DNA of 64,000 bases from Bordetella genomosp. 10 (GTDB lineage Bacteria > Pseudomonadota > Gammaproteobacteria > Burkholderiales > Burkholderiaceae_B): NCBI RefSeq assembly GCF_002261225.1, contig NZ_NEVM01000002.1, positions 248,001 through 312,000 on the forward strand, given 5' to 3'. Shown here in pieces: positions 46,880 to 54,390 of this stretch (positions are counted from its first letter, which is position 1; each line of letters begins with the position of its first letter). The position numbers were made by a program, and so were the translations under genes. Below the pieces are notes generated by a model that ran no database searches, was not told the DNA's origin, and saw nothing but the letters and a program-made list of their open reading frames with translations.

Positions 46880-48402
46880 GGACGTGCTCCCGCGCGGGCT
46901 TCGCCGGCCTCCGGCTCGTAGGCGGGCCAGGCCGACGGCTGCCATTCGTCGCCCAGCAGTTCCGGGTCCTCGTAGGCCAGCAGGCGCTGGTAGTGCTGGT
47001 CGGCATCCTCGGCCAGCAGCAGGGCGGCCAGGCCTTGCGCCAGGCGCTGCGCGCCGACGCTGATCTGCGGGATGTCGCCGGCGCCCGCGCCCTGCGACAG
47101 GGCGGCGGGATGGCAGAAGGCGTGGATGCGCTCCAGGCCGGGGCACAGCCCGGGCGCGCGCGGCAGGAATTCGTAGTGGCGCCCCAGGTAGGGCGAGGCG
47201 CCCAGCCCGTCGTCTTCCAGCCCCGGCGGCGGCGTGTAGCGGTCGGCCCAGCGCAGCACCGCGGACGCGAAACGGGCGAACTCGGGACGCTGTTCCCAGT
47301 CGACGCTGAAGCCCGTGCAGAAGATCACGTGGTCGGCCGCCAGCGGTCCCTTCGCGGTATCCAGGCGCAAGGCGCCGTCGGCGCGCACGCCGGCGTCCAG
47401 GATGTCGACGCCGAAATGGAAATAGGCGTTGGCATGGCGCGAGACGCGCAGCGTGCTGCCGCGCGGCGGCGGAATCTGCTGTTCGTTGATGTAGTACCGC
47501 TGGCGCCATTTGGCCTCGTCGGGAAGCTGCCAGTAGCCATGCAGCATGCCGGGACTGCCGGCGCCCTTGCTCTTGTTGATGCGCGGCAGGGTGGGGCGGC
47601 GCACCAGCAGGTCGGCGCGCGCGGCGCCGGCCTCCAGCACCGTGGCGGCGCTGTCCATCGCCGACGCGCCGCCGCCGATGACGGCGACGCGCTTGCCGCG
47701 CAGCGCGGCGGCGTCGTAGAGATCCGAGGAATGGGACCATCGTTGGCGCGGCAGCCGCGACGCCCAGGCGGGCACCCAGGGACCGCCGAGGCCGTCGAGG
47801 CCGGTGGCCAGCACGACGCGGCGCGCGTGCACGACATAGTCGCGGCCGCTCTGTTCGTCGGTCACGTCCAGGGCCACCAGGCCGTCTTCCGGCGCGCCCG
47901 CGCCGGGACGGATGTCGCGCACCCGTTGATGATTGCGCATGTCCAGGTCGAGCGCCTTGCGGTACCAGCGCAGGTAGGCCATCCAGTCGAGACGGCTGAT
48001 CTTGTCCACCGCCTGCCAGGCTTCCACGCCGTACTGCGCCTCGTACCAGGCGCGGTAGGTCAGGGCCGGCAGGCCCAGCGCCGGACCGGCCAGTTCCTTG
48101 GGCGAGCGCAGGGTTTCCATGCGCGCGGTGGTGGCCCACGGGCCCTCGTAGCCGGGCGCGGCGCGGTCGAGGATGGGGGCCCGCACGCCCAGGAACTTCA
48201 GCGCGGCCTGCAAGGCGAGGCCGGCCATGCCGCCGCCGATGATGACGACGTCCTGCACGGGCTGCCCTTCGTGCAGGCGCGGCGGCACCCAGGACTTGCC
48301 CGGCAGCGCCAGCCACGACAGGTCTTGCGCCAGGCGCGCTTCCAGCGCCGCCAGGCCGGCCGGCGGGAGTAGAGGAGGGGGAGAGTCTGCGTTGGAGGAC
48401 AT
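46876..48402 (-). CDS. FAD-dependent monooxygenase (FMO/BVMO-like)
   Basis: 508 residues. FAD-binding VVIIGGGMAGLALQAALK at about 50, second Rossmann VAVIGGGASAMDSAATVLEAGA near 245, plus VVLATGLDGLGGPWVP and DHVIFCTGFSVDW. These fit the flavin-containing monooxygenase class that hydroxylates N/S or inserts O. The FxGxxxHxxxW fingerprint of classical BVMOs is not obvious: the equivalent segment reads RQRWSHSSDLYD, so this is FMO-like rather than a proven BVMO. It is the first gene of the operon, next to a peptide-type importer, and would oxidise the imported compound. Confidence 0.84.
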   Translation of the reverse strand: MSSNADSPPPLLPPAGLAALEARLAQDLSWLALPGKSWVPPRLHEGQPVQDVVIIGGGMAGLALQAALKFLGVRAPILDRAAPGYEGPWATTARMETLRSPKELAGPALGLPALTYRAWYEAQYGVEAWQAVDKISRLDWMAYLRWYRKALDLDMRNHQRVRDIRPGAGAPEDGLVALDVTDEQSGRDYVVHARRVVLATGLDGLGGPWVPAWASRLPRQRWSHSSDLYDAAALRGKRVAVIGGGASAMDSAATVLEAGAARADLLVRRPTLPRINKSKGAGSPGMLHGYWQLPDEAKWRQRYYINEQQIPPPRGSTLRVSRHANAYFHFGVDILDAGVRADGALRLDTAKGPLAADHVIFCTGFSVDWEQRPEFARFASAVLRWADRYTPPPGLEDDGLGASPYLGRHYEFLPRAPGLCPGLERIHAFCHPAALSQGAGAGDIPQISVGAQRLAQGLAALLLAEDADQHYQRLLAYEDPELLGDEWQPSAWPAYEPEAGEARAGARP

Positions 48403-48413
48403 GGGAAGGAAGG

Positions 48414-49433
48414 CTAGGAAGCGAGGGATGGATCGCGGTCGTGGGCGCGGTCCGGCTGGTCGTCGGCGTCGCCGCTGTCGTACATCTGCCGCAGCAGGTG
48501 GTCGTGATGGGCGGGGTCGTGCAGGACGAAGCCGGGCAGCCGTTCGCGGGCGACCTCGGCCAGGGCGTCGTTGAGCGCCAGGAAAACGGGATCGACGGGC
48601 TGGAATTGCGGCGTGATCACGCCGAAGAAAAACGGCACGTCGATGTCGACGGGCCGCGTCGTCACGCCTTGCAGCGGCGCGCCCAGCAAGGTGGCGGGCT
48701 CCAGCAGTGCCACGCCCAGGCCGGCGCGCACGGCGGCCTGGGCGTTCATCGAGGAATTGGTTTCGATCAGCGGCGCCCGTTCGCCCAGCCCGGCCTCGCC
48801 CCAGCCGCGGTCGAGCCGGTGGCGCAGGCGATAGCGGTTGGCCATGGTGATGATGCGGCGTCCCGCCAGCTTCGCCAGCGGCACGACGGACAGCCGGGCC
48901 AGCGGGTCGTCGGCGGGCAGCGCGAGCACGCAGGGCGCCTGGCCTATCCAGTGCACGTTCAGGCCCTTGTGCTCCAGCGGCAGGCTGCTGGCGCCCCAGT
49001 GCGCGGTGCCGCCGAGCACCGCGTGCACCACGGCTTCGGACACCGCGCTGCGGATGGAGATGCTGGCCTGGGCCGACGCCGGGTGGCGCTCGCCCAGGCG
49101 CGCCAGGGCCATGGGCAGCAGGCCGACGGCCAGCGCGTTGGTGGTGATCAGCCGCAGCGGCCGCGGCCGTCCCTGGCCGATTTCCGCGGCCCGCTCGCGC
49201 ACGGCGCGCAGCCCGTTGAGCCCGCGCTGGACCTCGTCCAGCAGCAGGAAACCCTGCTCCGTGGGCGTGACGCGGGGACCGCTGCGCACGAACAGCGCAT
49301 AGCCGATCTCGGCCTCCAGCTCCTGGATGAGACGGCTGATGACGGGCTGCGACCGGCCCAGCAGGCGCGCGGCGCCGCTGACGCTGCCGGCCGACATCGT
49401 CGCGGCGAAGGCTTCCAGTTGACGTAGTTCCAC
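48414..49433 (-). CDS. LysR family transcriptional regulator
   Basis: 339 residues from GTG 49433 (sequence ELRQLEAFAATMSAGSVSGAARLLGRSQPVISRLIQELEAEIG), the normal LysR N-terminus; an in-frame TTG at 49493 gives 20 extra residues. Effector domain has RPLRLITTNALAVGLLPMALARL, RRIITMANRYRLRHRLD and FFFGVITPQFQPVDPVF. Sits 11 bases upstream of the monooxygenase gene in the same direction and may be transcribed with it or control it. Divergent from the GNAT gene. Confidence 0.88.
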   Translation of the reverse strand: MELRQLEAFAATMSAGSVSGAARLLGRSQPVISRLIQELEAEIGYALFVRSGPRVTPTEQGFLLLDEVQRGLNGLRAVRERAAEIGQGRPRPLRLITTNALAVGLLPMALARLGERHPASAQASISIRSAVSEAVVHAVLGGTAHWGASSLPLEHKGLNVHWIGQAPCVLALPADDPLARLSVVPLAKLAGRRIITMANRYRLRHRLDRGWGEAGLGERAPLIETNSSMNAQAAVRAGLGVALLEPATLLGAPLQGVTTRPVDIDVPFFFGVITPQFQPVDPVFLALNDALAEVARERLPGFVLHDPAHHDHLLRQMYDSGDADDQPDRAHDRDPSLAS

Positions 49434-49688
49434 GGGCGGGTTCGATTCAGAAAGAATGCGTAAACAGAAATCATGAGCCCGTAGTATGCGCAAACCAAAT
49501 ACTTACTCGATATGAGCAAATACCCGCACAGGGAAGCACTACCCGAATCAGAATGTCGATCGGTCAGGCTACCGTCAGGATGCGGTGTACGGCGCGAGCC
49601 TTCGTCCCCGGCCGCCGCAACGCGCCGGAACGAATCGGATATGCTCGCCACTTGCCCATCAGTGAACGCCTCTCCGGTGGAGACAAGC

Positions 49689-50162
49689 ATGAATCGCAGC
49701 AATGCGGCCGGTTCCTCGCCGGCACCCGACGCGGATGTCGCCCTCCGCGCCTTCCTCCCCGCCGACCATGCCGCGGCACTGGCGCTATGGGAGCGCACGC
49801 CTGGCGTGGGCCTGAGCGCGGCAGATCGATATGAAGCGATCGCCATGTTCCTGGCGCGCAGCCCGGGGCTGAGCTTCACTGCCTGGCAGGGGAATGATCT
49901 GGCCGGGACGATACTGTGCGGGCATGACGGCAGGCGCGGCCTGATTCACCATCTGGTGGTCGCGCCGGCGATGCGGCGGCGCGGTCTCGGACGCGCGCTC
50001 GTCGCTGCCAGCCTGGACGGTTTGGCGCGGGCGGGGATCGACAAGTGCCATCTGCTGGTCTTCACCGGGAACCGCGAGGGGCAGGACTTCTGGGCCGGCA
50101 TAGGCGCGGCCAAGCGCGACGAGCTCAGCCTCTATTCTCTGCCGACGGGCGCGCGGTGGTAA
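49689..50162 (+). CDS. GNAT family N-acetyltransferase
   Basis: 157 residues. The acetyl-CoA site is LIHHLVVAPAMRRRGLGRALVAASLDGL (Arg/Gly-x-x-Gly-x-Gly/Ala), near residue 87, followed by KCHLLVFTGNREGQDFWAGIGAA, the usual C-terminal strands. GGTGGAGAC precedes the chosen ATG; the open frame back to 49512 has no such signal. Transfers an acetyl group to an amine; substrate unknown. Divergent from the LysR gene and the last chromosomal-type gene before the AT-rich island. Confidence 0.88.
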   Translation: MNRSNAAGSSPAPDADVALRAFLPADHAAALALWERTPGVGLSAADRYEAIAMFLARSPGLSFTAWQGNDLAGTILCGHDGRRGLIHHLVVAPAMRRRGLGRALVAASLDGLARAGIDKCHLLVFTGNREGQDFWAGIGAAKRDELSLYSLPTGARW

Positions 50163-50241
50163 AAAAAGTCGAGGTCAAGTATTTCGTGCTAATCACGCAT
50201 GGCTTGAAACCACATATGGACCAGTAGGGTAGTTTTTTCAG

Positions 50242-50357
50242 GCCACTTTGCGGAGGTGCGGGCTCGTGGGCTAGTAGCCATTGCTCGACGAGACCCGCAC
50301 CAACTCGGGCAAAGTGGCATTCCGAAACGCTGTTTCGGATTTCCGGCAGGAGCCGGA
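50242..50357. other. Cluster of three strong hairpins at island left edge
   Basis: A long imperfect stem pairs GGCCACTTTGC / GCAAAGTGGC outside and GGTGCGGG-CTCGT / ACGAG-A-CCCGCACC inside (50242-50318). Next is a perfect CCGAAAC-GCT-GTTTCGG hairpin (50322-50338), then TCCGGC-AGGA-GCCGGA (50342-50357). The 262-base gap has no gene. It lies 68 bases past the stop of the ATPase gene (50425) when read leftward, so it could be its structured 3' end, an RNA, or a recombination site. Confidence 0.6.
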
Positions 50358-50370
50358 GCACGTCGAATGT

Positions 50371-50380
50371 ATCGTGAAAT
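50371..50380. repeat. Left copy of 10-bp island-flanking direct repeat (attL/R candidate)
   Basis: ATCGTGAAAT occurs here and at 54322-54331 in the same orientation; the pair brackets the ABC-3C operon, the antitoxin and the integrase stub. A 10-base match between two windows of about 150 bases by chance has a probability of a few percent. Confidence 0.35.
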
Positions 50381-50424
50381 GTAACCGCCTGCCTACCAGC
50401 AGCGCCCACTGCGCAACACGCAGG

Positions 50425-52221
50425 TTACCAAGCACGCATTTTGAAAAGTCGCCCCTGTTCACTCTCATCGTGCAGAGTCAAGACAATCTCGTCGGCATTA
50501 AATACAGCTTCGTCATCGTCGGGCCGCAAAGGCAGGTCCGAGTCGATCAGCGTGATGATGGGCTGAAGGCCTAAATCGGCATGCCTGCGAATGACCGTGA
50601 GCAGATTCTCCTTTTTGCGATTATCCAGGGACTCAAACACGCCGTCGTGGTAAACAAAGCGCGGGAATTTGTCGTCCAAGTGCGCTCGCAGGATAGCTAA
50701 ATCAAAAGCGATGCACAGCAATTTCCTGTACGTGTGACCAAGGTCGGCGCTGGTTGCGTTGCCTGATTCGTCGAGAATTTCTGCCCTGAACTCAAGATGC
50801 CCCAGTTGGTTCGGAGATACGCTCAGCAGCGCCTTGCGGTCGATCACATCTTCGACTATCTCGCTGAAGAACACGCGGATTGCCGAGAACAAACTGTTTT
50901 GATCAGAGTTTTGCTTCTCGACATCAGCCTCGATCTGGGTCTGTAGATGCCCACGCTCTTCGGTCAATGCTCTGATCTCGGTTCGCAATTCCTGTAGACG
51001 ATGCAGGAAGCCGCGCTGGCGCTCCAGTGAAGTGATGTCAGCGCGCAGTGTCACCATCTCGTCCGAGACCTGCTTGTACTTGGCAAAGATATCGGTTCCG
51101 CTCAGGAATGAAAGCATCTCTGAGCGCTTTTTGCCCAAAGCATTCAGTTCTGCATTGATGCGTTTAAGCTCAGCTTCGACCTCTGTTCGTTCTTCCTGCA
51201 GATAACCACGGCGCTCATCGGTAATCGCCCGATTGAAGGCAATTAGCTGTTGGAAATCCTTCTTGATTTGCCCTTTGAACAGGACGCCGACTTCCTCGAA
51301 CAGACGCTGCGCCTCATCAGGGTTGAAGAGGATCTGATCCTCTTCCAGCGAGGTGATGATCTTCTTCTTGTTCTGGTTGAGAGAATAGCGTTCAGCATTG
51401 AGAGAAGCGATGCGTTCGTCAATGTCATCGACTAACTGCTTGGTGCTGTCTTTGTCCTGAGCACGGAAATCGAAGGCGTCGAGCAGTTTCTGCTTTTTCT
51501 CCGCCTCTTTCTGCTTGAGTAGCAGAATGCCCTCGATCTTGCTGATGTTCTCAATGGACCCGCCTAGCTCGTTCTTGATGGCCTGCGCGGTGGACTGCTT
51601 CTCCGCGAGCTGATCTTCCTTCTCATAGTGCTGCGCCACAAGCTGAGCGTCAAAACCAAGAACGTGAGCCAGAAATGGCTTCCAATCCGAATGTGCAGCC
51701 GCGAACTTGCGCAGATGAAAAACGTCGCGGAAATCGTCCTGAGAGCGCAGCAGGTAGCCCAAGCCTTTTCGGAACGTCCAAGGTTTGAGTGCGCGCCAGT
51801 CAAGCAGTCCATCCAACAGATCGCGCGCCCGCTCGAAGGGCATGTCCTGGTGATCCCACTCCGTTAGCGGTAACCCCGACAAGTCCTGATGTCCAGCCTC
51901 GTGTCGCTTGAAGCTGACCTTGGTGGCTTCTTCCACGTCACGCCGGATCGTCACGAACGAAGCATCTTCGAGTTCGATCTCCAGGAAGAAGATGAAGTCT
52001 TGGAACAATTCGGCGTGCTTAAAAAGAAAGAACTTGGGATCGCGCTTGGCAAGGAAGCCGAAGTCGAGCAAGCGTCCAAGCGTTGTCTTGCCGAGGTTGT
52101 GAGTGTCCTTGTTTCGATTTTCCGGAAGGCGAATTTCAGCCATGACGACGTTCAGGCCCGGGACGAACTCCACGGGCTCAAACAAGTCCGGCTTGCTGGA
52201 ATAAAGTCTAGACAGCTTCAT
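50425..52221 (-). CDS. DUF2326 SMC-like ATPase of ABC-three-component (ABC-3C) system
   Basis: 598 residues. N-terminal ATPase half with Walker A around THNLGKTTLGRLLDF (residues about 40-55), then about 320 residues of coiled coil (KNELGGSIENISKIEGILLLKQKEAEKKQK; ELKRINAELNALGKKRSEML; SLERQRGFLHRLQELRTEIRALTEERGHLQTQI) and a C-terminal ATPase half with FPRFVYHDGVFESLDNRKKENLLTVI as Walker B region. This is the DUF2326 layout of ABC-3C systems, which are predicted antiviral or mobile-element conflict operons. Start ATG 52221 lies inside the middle-component gene (14-base overlap). GC is well below that of the flanks. Confidence 0.86.
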   Translation of the reverse strand: MKLSRLYSSKPDLFEPVEFVPGLNVVMAEIRLPENRNKDTHNLGKTTLGRLLDFGFLAKRDPKFFLFKHAELFQDFIFFLEIELEDASFVTIRRDVEEATKVSFKRHEAGHQDLSGLPLTEWDHQDMPFERARDLLDGLLDWRALKPWTFRKGLGYLLRSQDDFRDVFHLRKFAAAHSDWKPFLAHVLGFDAQLVAQHYEKEDQLAEKQSTAQAIKNELGGSIENISKIEGILLLKQKEAEKKQKLLDAFDFRAQDKDSTKQLVDDIDERIASLNAERYSLNQNKKKIITSLEEDQILFNPDEAQRLFEEVGVLFKGQIKKDFQQLIAFNRAITDERRGYLQEERTEVEAELKRINAELNALGKKRSEMLSFLSGTDIFAKYKQVSDEMVTLRADITSLERQRGFLHRLQELRTEIRALTEERGHLQTQIEADVEKQNSDQNSLFSAIRVFFSEIVEDVIDRKALLSVSPNQLGHLEFRAEILDESGNATSADLGHTYRKLLCIAFDLAILRAHLDDKFPRFVYHDGVFESLDNRKKENLLTVIRRHADLGLQPIITLIDSDLPLRPDDDEAVFNADEIVLTLHDESEQGRLFKMRAW

Positions 52222-52456
52222 TTGGCCCCATGTACTCAACGGCATCGGTCTTGGGGCGATATTCGATCAGGCCCATGAGATACAGGAAATTCAGCGCCGG
52301 TAAGAACAGCACGTCCCCCCCGACGACACTTTTTTTTGCAAACTTGCGTAGCACGTCGTACTCATCCACGCGCCGGGCTTTCAGGCGAGCTAGTAGCAAC
52401 AACGAGACGTTGATGACCGTGCGATCAGGATGAGAGTGCTTGGTCGGCCGCAACAT
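52208..52456 (-). CDS. ABC-3C system middle component
   Basis: 82 residues, helical: HPDRTVINVSLLLLARLKARRVDEYDVLRKFAKKSVVGGDVLFLPALNFLYLMGLIEYRPKTDAVEYM. This small wHTH-like protein sits between endonuclease and ATPase and matches the ABC-3C middle-component type by size, position and the LxFLYLLGxIEY-like ending. Overlaps the endonuclease gene by 32 bases and the ATPase gene by 14, so the three are translated as a unit. It is thought to bridge ATPase and effector. Confidence 0.82.
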   Translation of the reverse strand: MLRPTKHSHPDRTVINVSLLLLARLKARRVDEYDVLRKFAKKSVVGGDVLFLPALNFLYLMGLIEYRPKTDAVEYMGPNEAV

Positions 52457-53405
52457 CGCCTACCTCCCCGATATCGCAGTTCCAGTACATGTAGAACAGC
52501 ATGGCGCGCGTCAAGCGCTTGTGGGCATGCTGCCGCAAGACAGGATCACGATTGAACAACAGATCCACCAGATACTCCATAACCTCGTCGAAGGTTTGGT
52601 AATCCTTGCGCTTGGCGATGATCTTGAGTTGGAATTCATCGACCACCGACTCGTACATGCGTAGCAGGTCGAGATTTTCCGGTGCCGACAGAAAAGCCCG
52701 AATTTGAGAGGTCTCCTTCAGGTACTTCCTCCGCTGTGCCTTGGCGTAGTCGGCACTCATGTTGTTGAGTGCGTTTTTCTGCTCATAGGTCACGCGCGCA
52801 GTCGGCGGATCATCAAGCAGTGCGACCACACCATCTTTCTGTCGGGCTAGTGCTTGCACTACTTCGGCCAAGTCATCCGGGCTAACGATCAACGGCGAAT
52901 CGACTGGATCGAGGTCTGCTTCCCTCGCAACCTCGGGGAAGCGTTTCAGCCAGATTTCCAGTTGTTCCAGCCCGCAGAGGTAGATTGACGATGCGGGAAT
53001 ATTGCACTGATACGCGATGTAATCGCGTATCTCAGTTTCGGCATTGCCCGCCAGACGACGGTTAGCAAACAGCATATAGTGATCGAGCTGCTTTGCCTCG
53101 CGCAGTTTTTTGACGCGGGGGATTTCTTTGCCCAGCACGGTGTTCGTGGCTGTCGCGCTGAAGAAATCGGATTCGGAGAAATTGCGGTTATAGCCGTTGG
53201 TGTGCTTGGCTTGGACGATGGTTGTACCGACCCACGGCGCCGTCTTGCTCGGGTGTAGTTCCGCCGTCCCCATGAACTTGGCATCGCGTCCACCATCAGG
53301 CCCTTTTGCGAAACGCTGCACGGAAGCCCCAAGCAGCCGTTGACACAGGAGAACAATCAGGGTCTCAAACTGACCATCGCTCAAGTCTTCGTAGGCGAAT
53401 TTCAT
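52425..53405 (-). CDS. ABC-3C system restriction-endonuclease-like effector with CTD
   Basis: 326 residues. N-terminal PD-(D/E)xK nuclease fold: FETLIVLLCQRLLGASVQRFAKGPDGGRDAKFMG carries the acidic D-G-G-R-D, and GTTIVQAKHTNGY supplies the Q-x-K catalytic motif, as in Mrr-type enzymes. The C-terminal 150 residues (DDPPTARVTYEQKNALNNMSADYAKAQRRKYLKETSQIRAFL and on) form the ABC-3C CTD that binds the partner. The nuclease is the likely toxic effector switched by the DUF2326 ATPase. First gene of the three-gene operon. Confidence 0.86.
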   Translation of the reverse strand: MKFAYEDLSDGQFETLIVLLCQRLLGASVQRFAKGPDGGRDAKFMGTAELHPSKTAPWVGTTIVQAKHTNGYNRNFSESDFFSATATNTVLGKEIPRVKKLREAKQLDHYMLFANRRLAGNAETEIRDYIAYQCNIPASSIYLCGLEQLEIWLKRFPEVAREADLDPVDSPLIVSPDDLAEVVQALARQKDGVVALLDDPPTARVTYEQKNALNNMSADYAKAQRRKYLKETSQIRAFLSAPENLDLLRMYESVVDEFQLKIIAKRKDYQTFDEVMEYLVDLLFNRDPVLRQHAHKRLTRAMLFYMYWNCDIGEVGDVAADQALSS

Positions 53406-53429
53406 TGCGACTCTGGCTCGCTCGGCTCG

Positions 53430-53750
53430 TTAAGCTGCGACCGTAATACCAGGGGCATGCGCCCGCCGTGCGGGCTGAACGACGATCTGGACATGCTGGT
53501 CTAGCGATACTAGCGCCTGCATCAGGCGCTCAAGCGAAATATTCTGCAGCTTGTAGCGTCGCACCTGAGACACCTTGGGTTGTGTCATGCCGGTGATGTG
53601 CGCCGCTTCGACTTGGCTAAGGCTGCGCTTGTCGATCAACTCGTTCAACTTGACCGCCAAGACGGCTTTCGCCGAAAGCGCTTCCGCATCGGGGAATACG
53701 AGGTTAGCTAGCACGCTGTCGGTGCCTTTAGGATGGTCTTTGCGCATCAT
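53430..53750 (-). CDS. XRE-family antitoxin (HigA/RelB-like, HTH_37 type)
   Basis: 106 residues. FPDAEALSAKAVLAVKLNELIDKRSLSQVEAAHITGMTQPKVSQVRRYKLQNISLERLMQALVSLDQHVQIVV is a complete helix-turn-helix antitoxin of the kind coded after Gp49/HigB-like toxins. Three ATG codons overlap the toxin remnant stop; I use 53750, with GGGAG six bases upstream (53753 and 53747 are alternatives). It appears intact while its toxin does not. It ends 24 bases before the ABC-3C effector gene, raising the possibility that it now serves as repressor of that operon. Confidence 0.85.
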   Translation of the reverse strand: MMRKDHPKGTDSVLANLVFPDAEALSAKAVLAVKLNELIDKRSLSQVEAAHITGMTQPKVSQVRRYKLQNISLERLMQALVSLDQHVQIVVQPARRAHAPGITVAA

Positions 53751-53930
53751 CATGATCTCCCTCTCGCACCATACTGGGCGAGCACTACCTTCAACCGCTT
53801 CTCGATCAACTCCACGTCCGGTTGCGGCGTGGCGACATCGGACTTGGGGCTTTTTCTGAAACGCATGCAGCACGGCATCGGCGATGCGCACGGTGTAGGC
53901 CGCTCGGAGCGGCTTACTTCTTTCATGCAT
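53750..53930 (-). pseudogene. HigB/Gp49-like toxin remnant, N-truncated and frameshifted
   Basis: The minus strand encodes LRAAYTVRIADAVLHAFQK in one frame and SPKSDVATPQPDVELIEKRLK in the next. Together they resemble the C-terminal half of Gp49/HigB toxins (VLHAFQKK...TPKxDIxLIxxRLK). The two frames meet at an A5 run (AAAAAG); removing one A restores a continuous frame. The first half of the toxin domain is missing; upstream sequence continues into the integrase stub. Stop TGA overlaps the antitoxin start, preserving the toxin-antitoxin layout. A sequencing error at the A run cannot be excluded, but the missing N-terminus still argues for decay. Confidence 0.68.
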
Positions 53931-54047
53931 GAAGTATATCTGTTCGGATATAGAAGGCAACAGACGCCACGATCCTGTGGCAACTGACCGCTCTCTATGC
54001 GCTTTTGGTGCCGCCCCGATGTGGCCAGACAGTGCGGGTTGCACTGC

Positions 54048-54185
54048 TGGCGGCATGAGCATCTTGCGGCCAGCCGGGGTGATCTGGCACACGAAGCCAG
54101 AGACGATAGTGTCACGCAGTTCGACGGCCCGCATCTGGGGCTGTGCTGCATCGACAGCAGACTTTGTGAGCTTGAGCTTTGCCAT
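54048..54185 (-). pseudogene. Tyrosine recombinase (integrase) N-terminal remnant
   Basis: MAKLKLTKSAVDAAQ then VELRDTIVSGFVCQITPAGRKMLM is the opening of the arm-type DNA-binding domain of phage/island tyrosine recombinases. After about 46 residues the similarity stops and the frame runs into the toxin remnant. Some 350 residues, including the catalytic Arg-His-Arg-Tyr domain, are absent. It marks the right end of the island, next to the argF terminator, and shows the island can no longer excise by itself. Confidence 0.78.
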
Positions 54186-54321
54186 GGACTCCTTGGAAAG
54201 ACCCGGTTCCCAGGTGCCTGATAAGGGCCAGTAGAGGGGAGGTCGGGTCAAATCTAGGTGTTATTGATAAACCTGCTGTATCGAGCTTTGGTGTAGTCCA
54301 AGGCAATTCAGTGCCAGAGTC

Positions 54322-54331
54322 ATCGTGAAAT
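54322..54331. repeat. Right copy of 10-bp island-flanking direct repeat
   Basis: ATCGTGAAAT, identical to 50371-50380, adjacent to the argF terminator and 136 bases beyond the integrase stub. Candidate attachment-site remnant. Confidence 0.35.
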
Positions 54332-54367
54332 AAAAAACAAACGCCCCGCGCAAGGCGCGGGGCGTTT
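54331..54367 (-). terminator. Rho-independent terminator of argF
   Basis: Read on the minus strand, ACGCCCCGCGC and GCGCGGGGCGT form an 11-bp stem with loop CTT, followed by TTTGTTTTTTATTT. Located 24 bases after the argF stop. A classical strong terminator. Confidence 0.93.
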
Positions 54368-54390
54368 TCTGTGGGGGCGGTGCGGGAGGG

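Noticed and set aside
50221..54234. CCAGTAG heptamer near both ends of the AT-rich island as an attachment site
   Set aside because: Seven bases are too few in windows of this size; the 10-bp ATCGTGAAAT pair is the better candidate.
53430..54251. A single 273-codon frame joining integrase start, toxin fragment and antitoxin
   Set aside because: The parts belong to three unrelated families, and a ribosome site and ATG cluster precede the antitoxin. The joint frame results from deletion and frameshift and is not a real fusion.
54186..54330. tRNA or tmRNA gene as integration target beside the integrase stub
   Set aside because: No cloverleaf or tRNA 3' end can be drawn from either strand at either island end.
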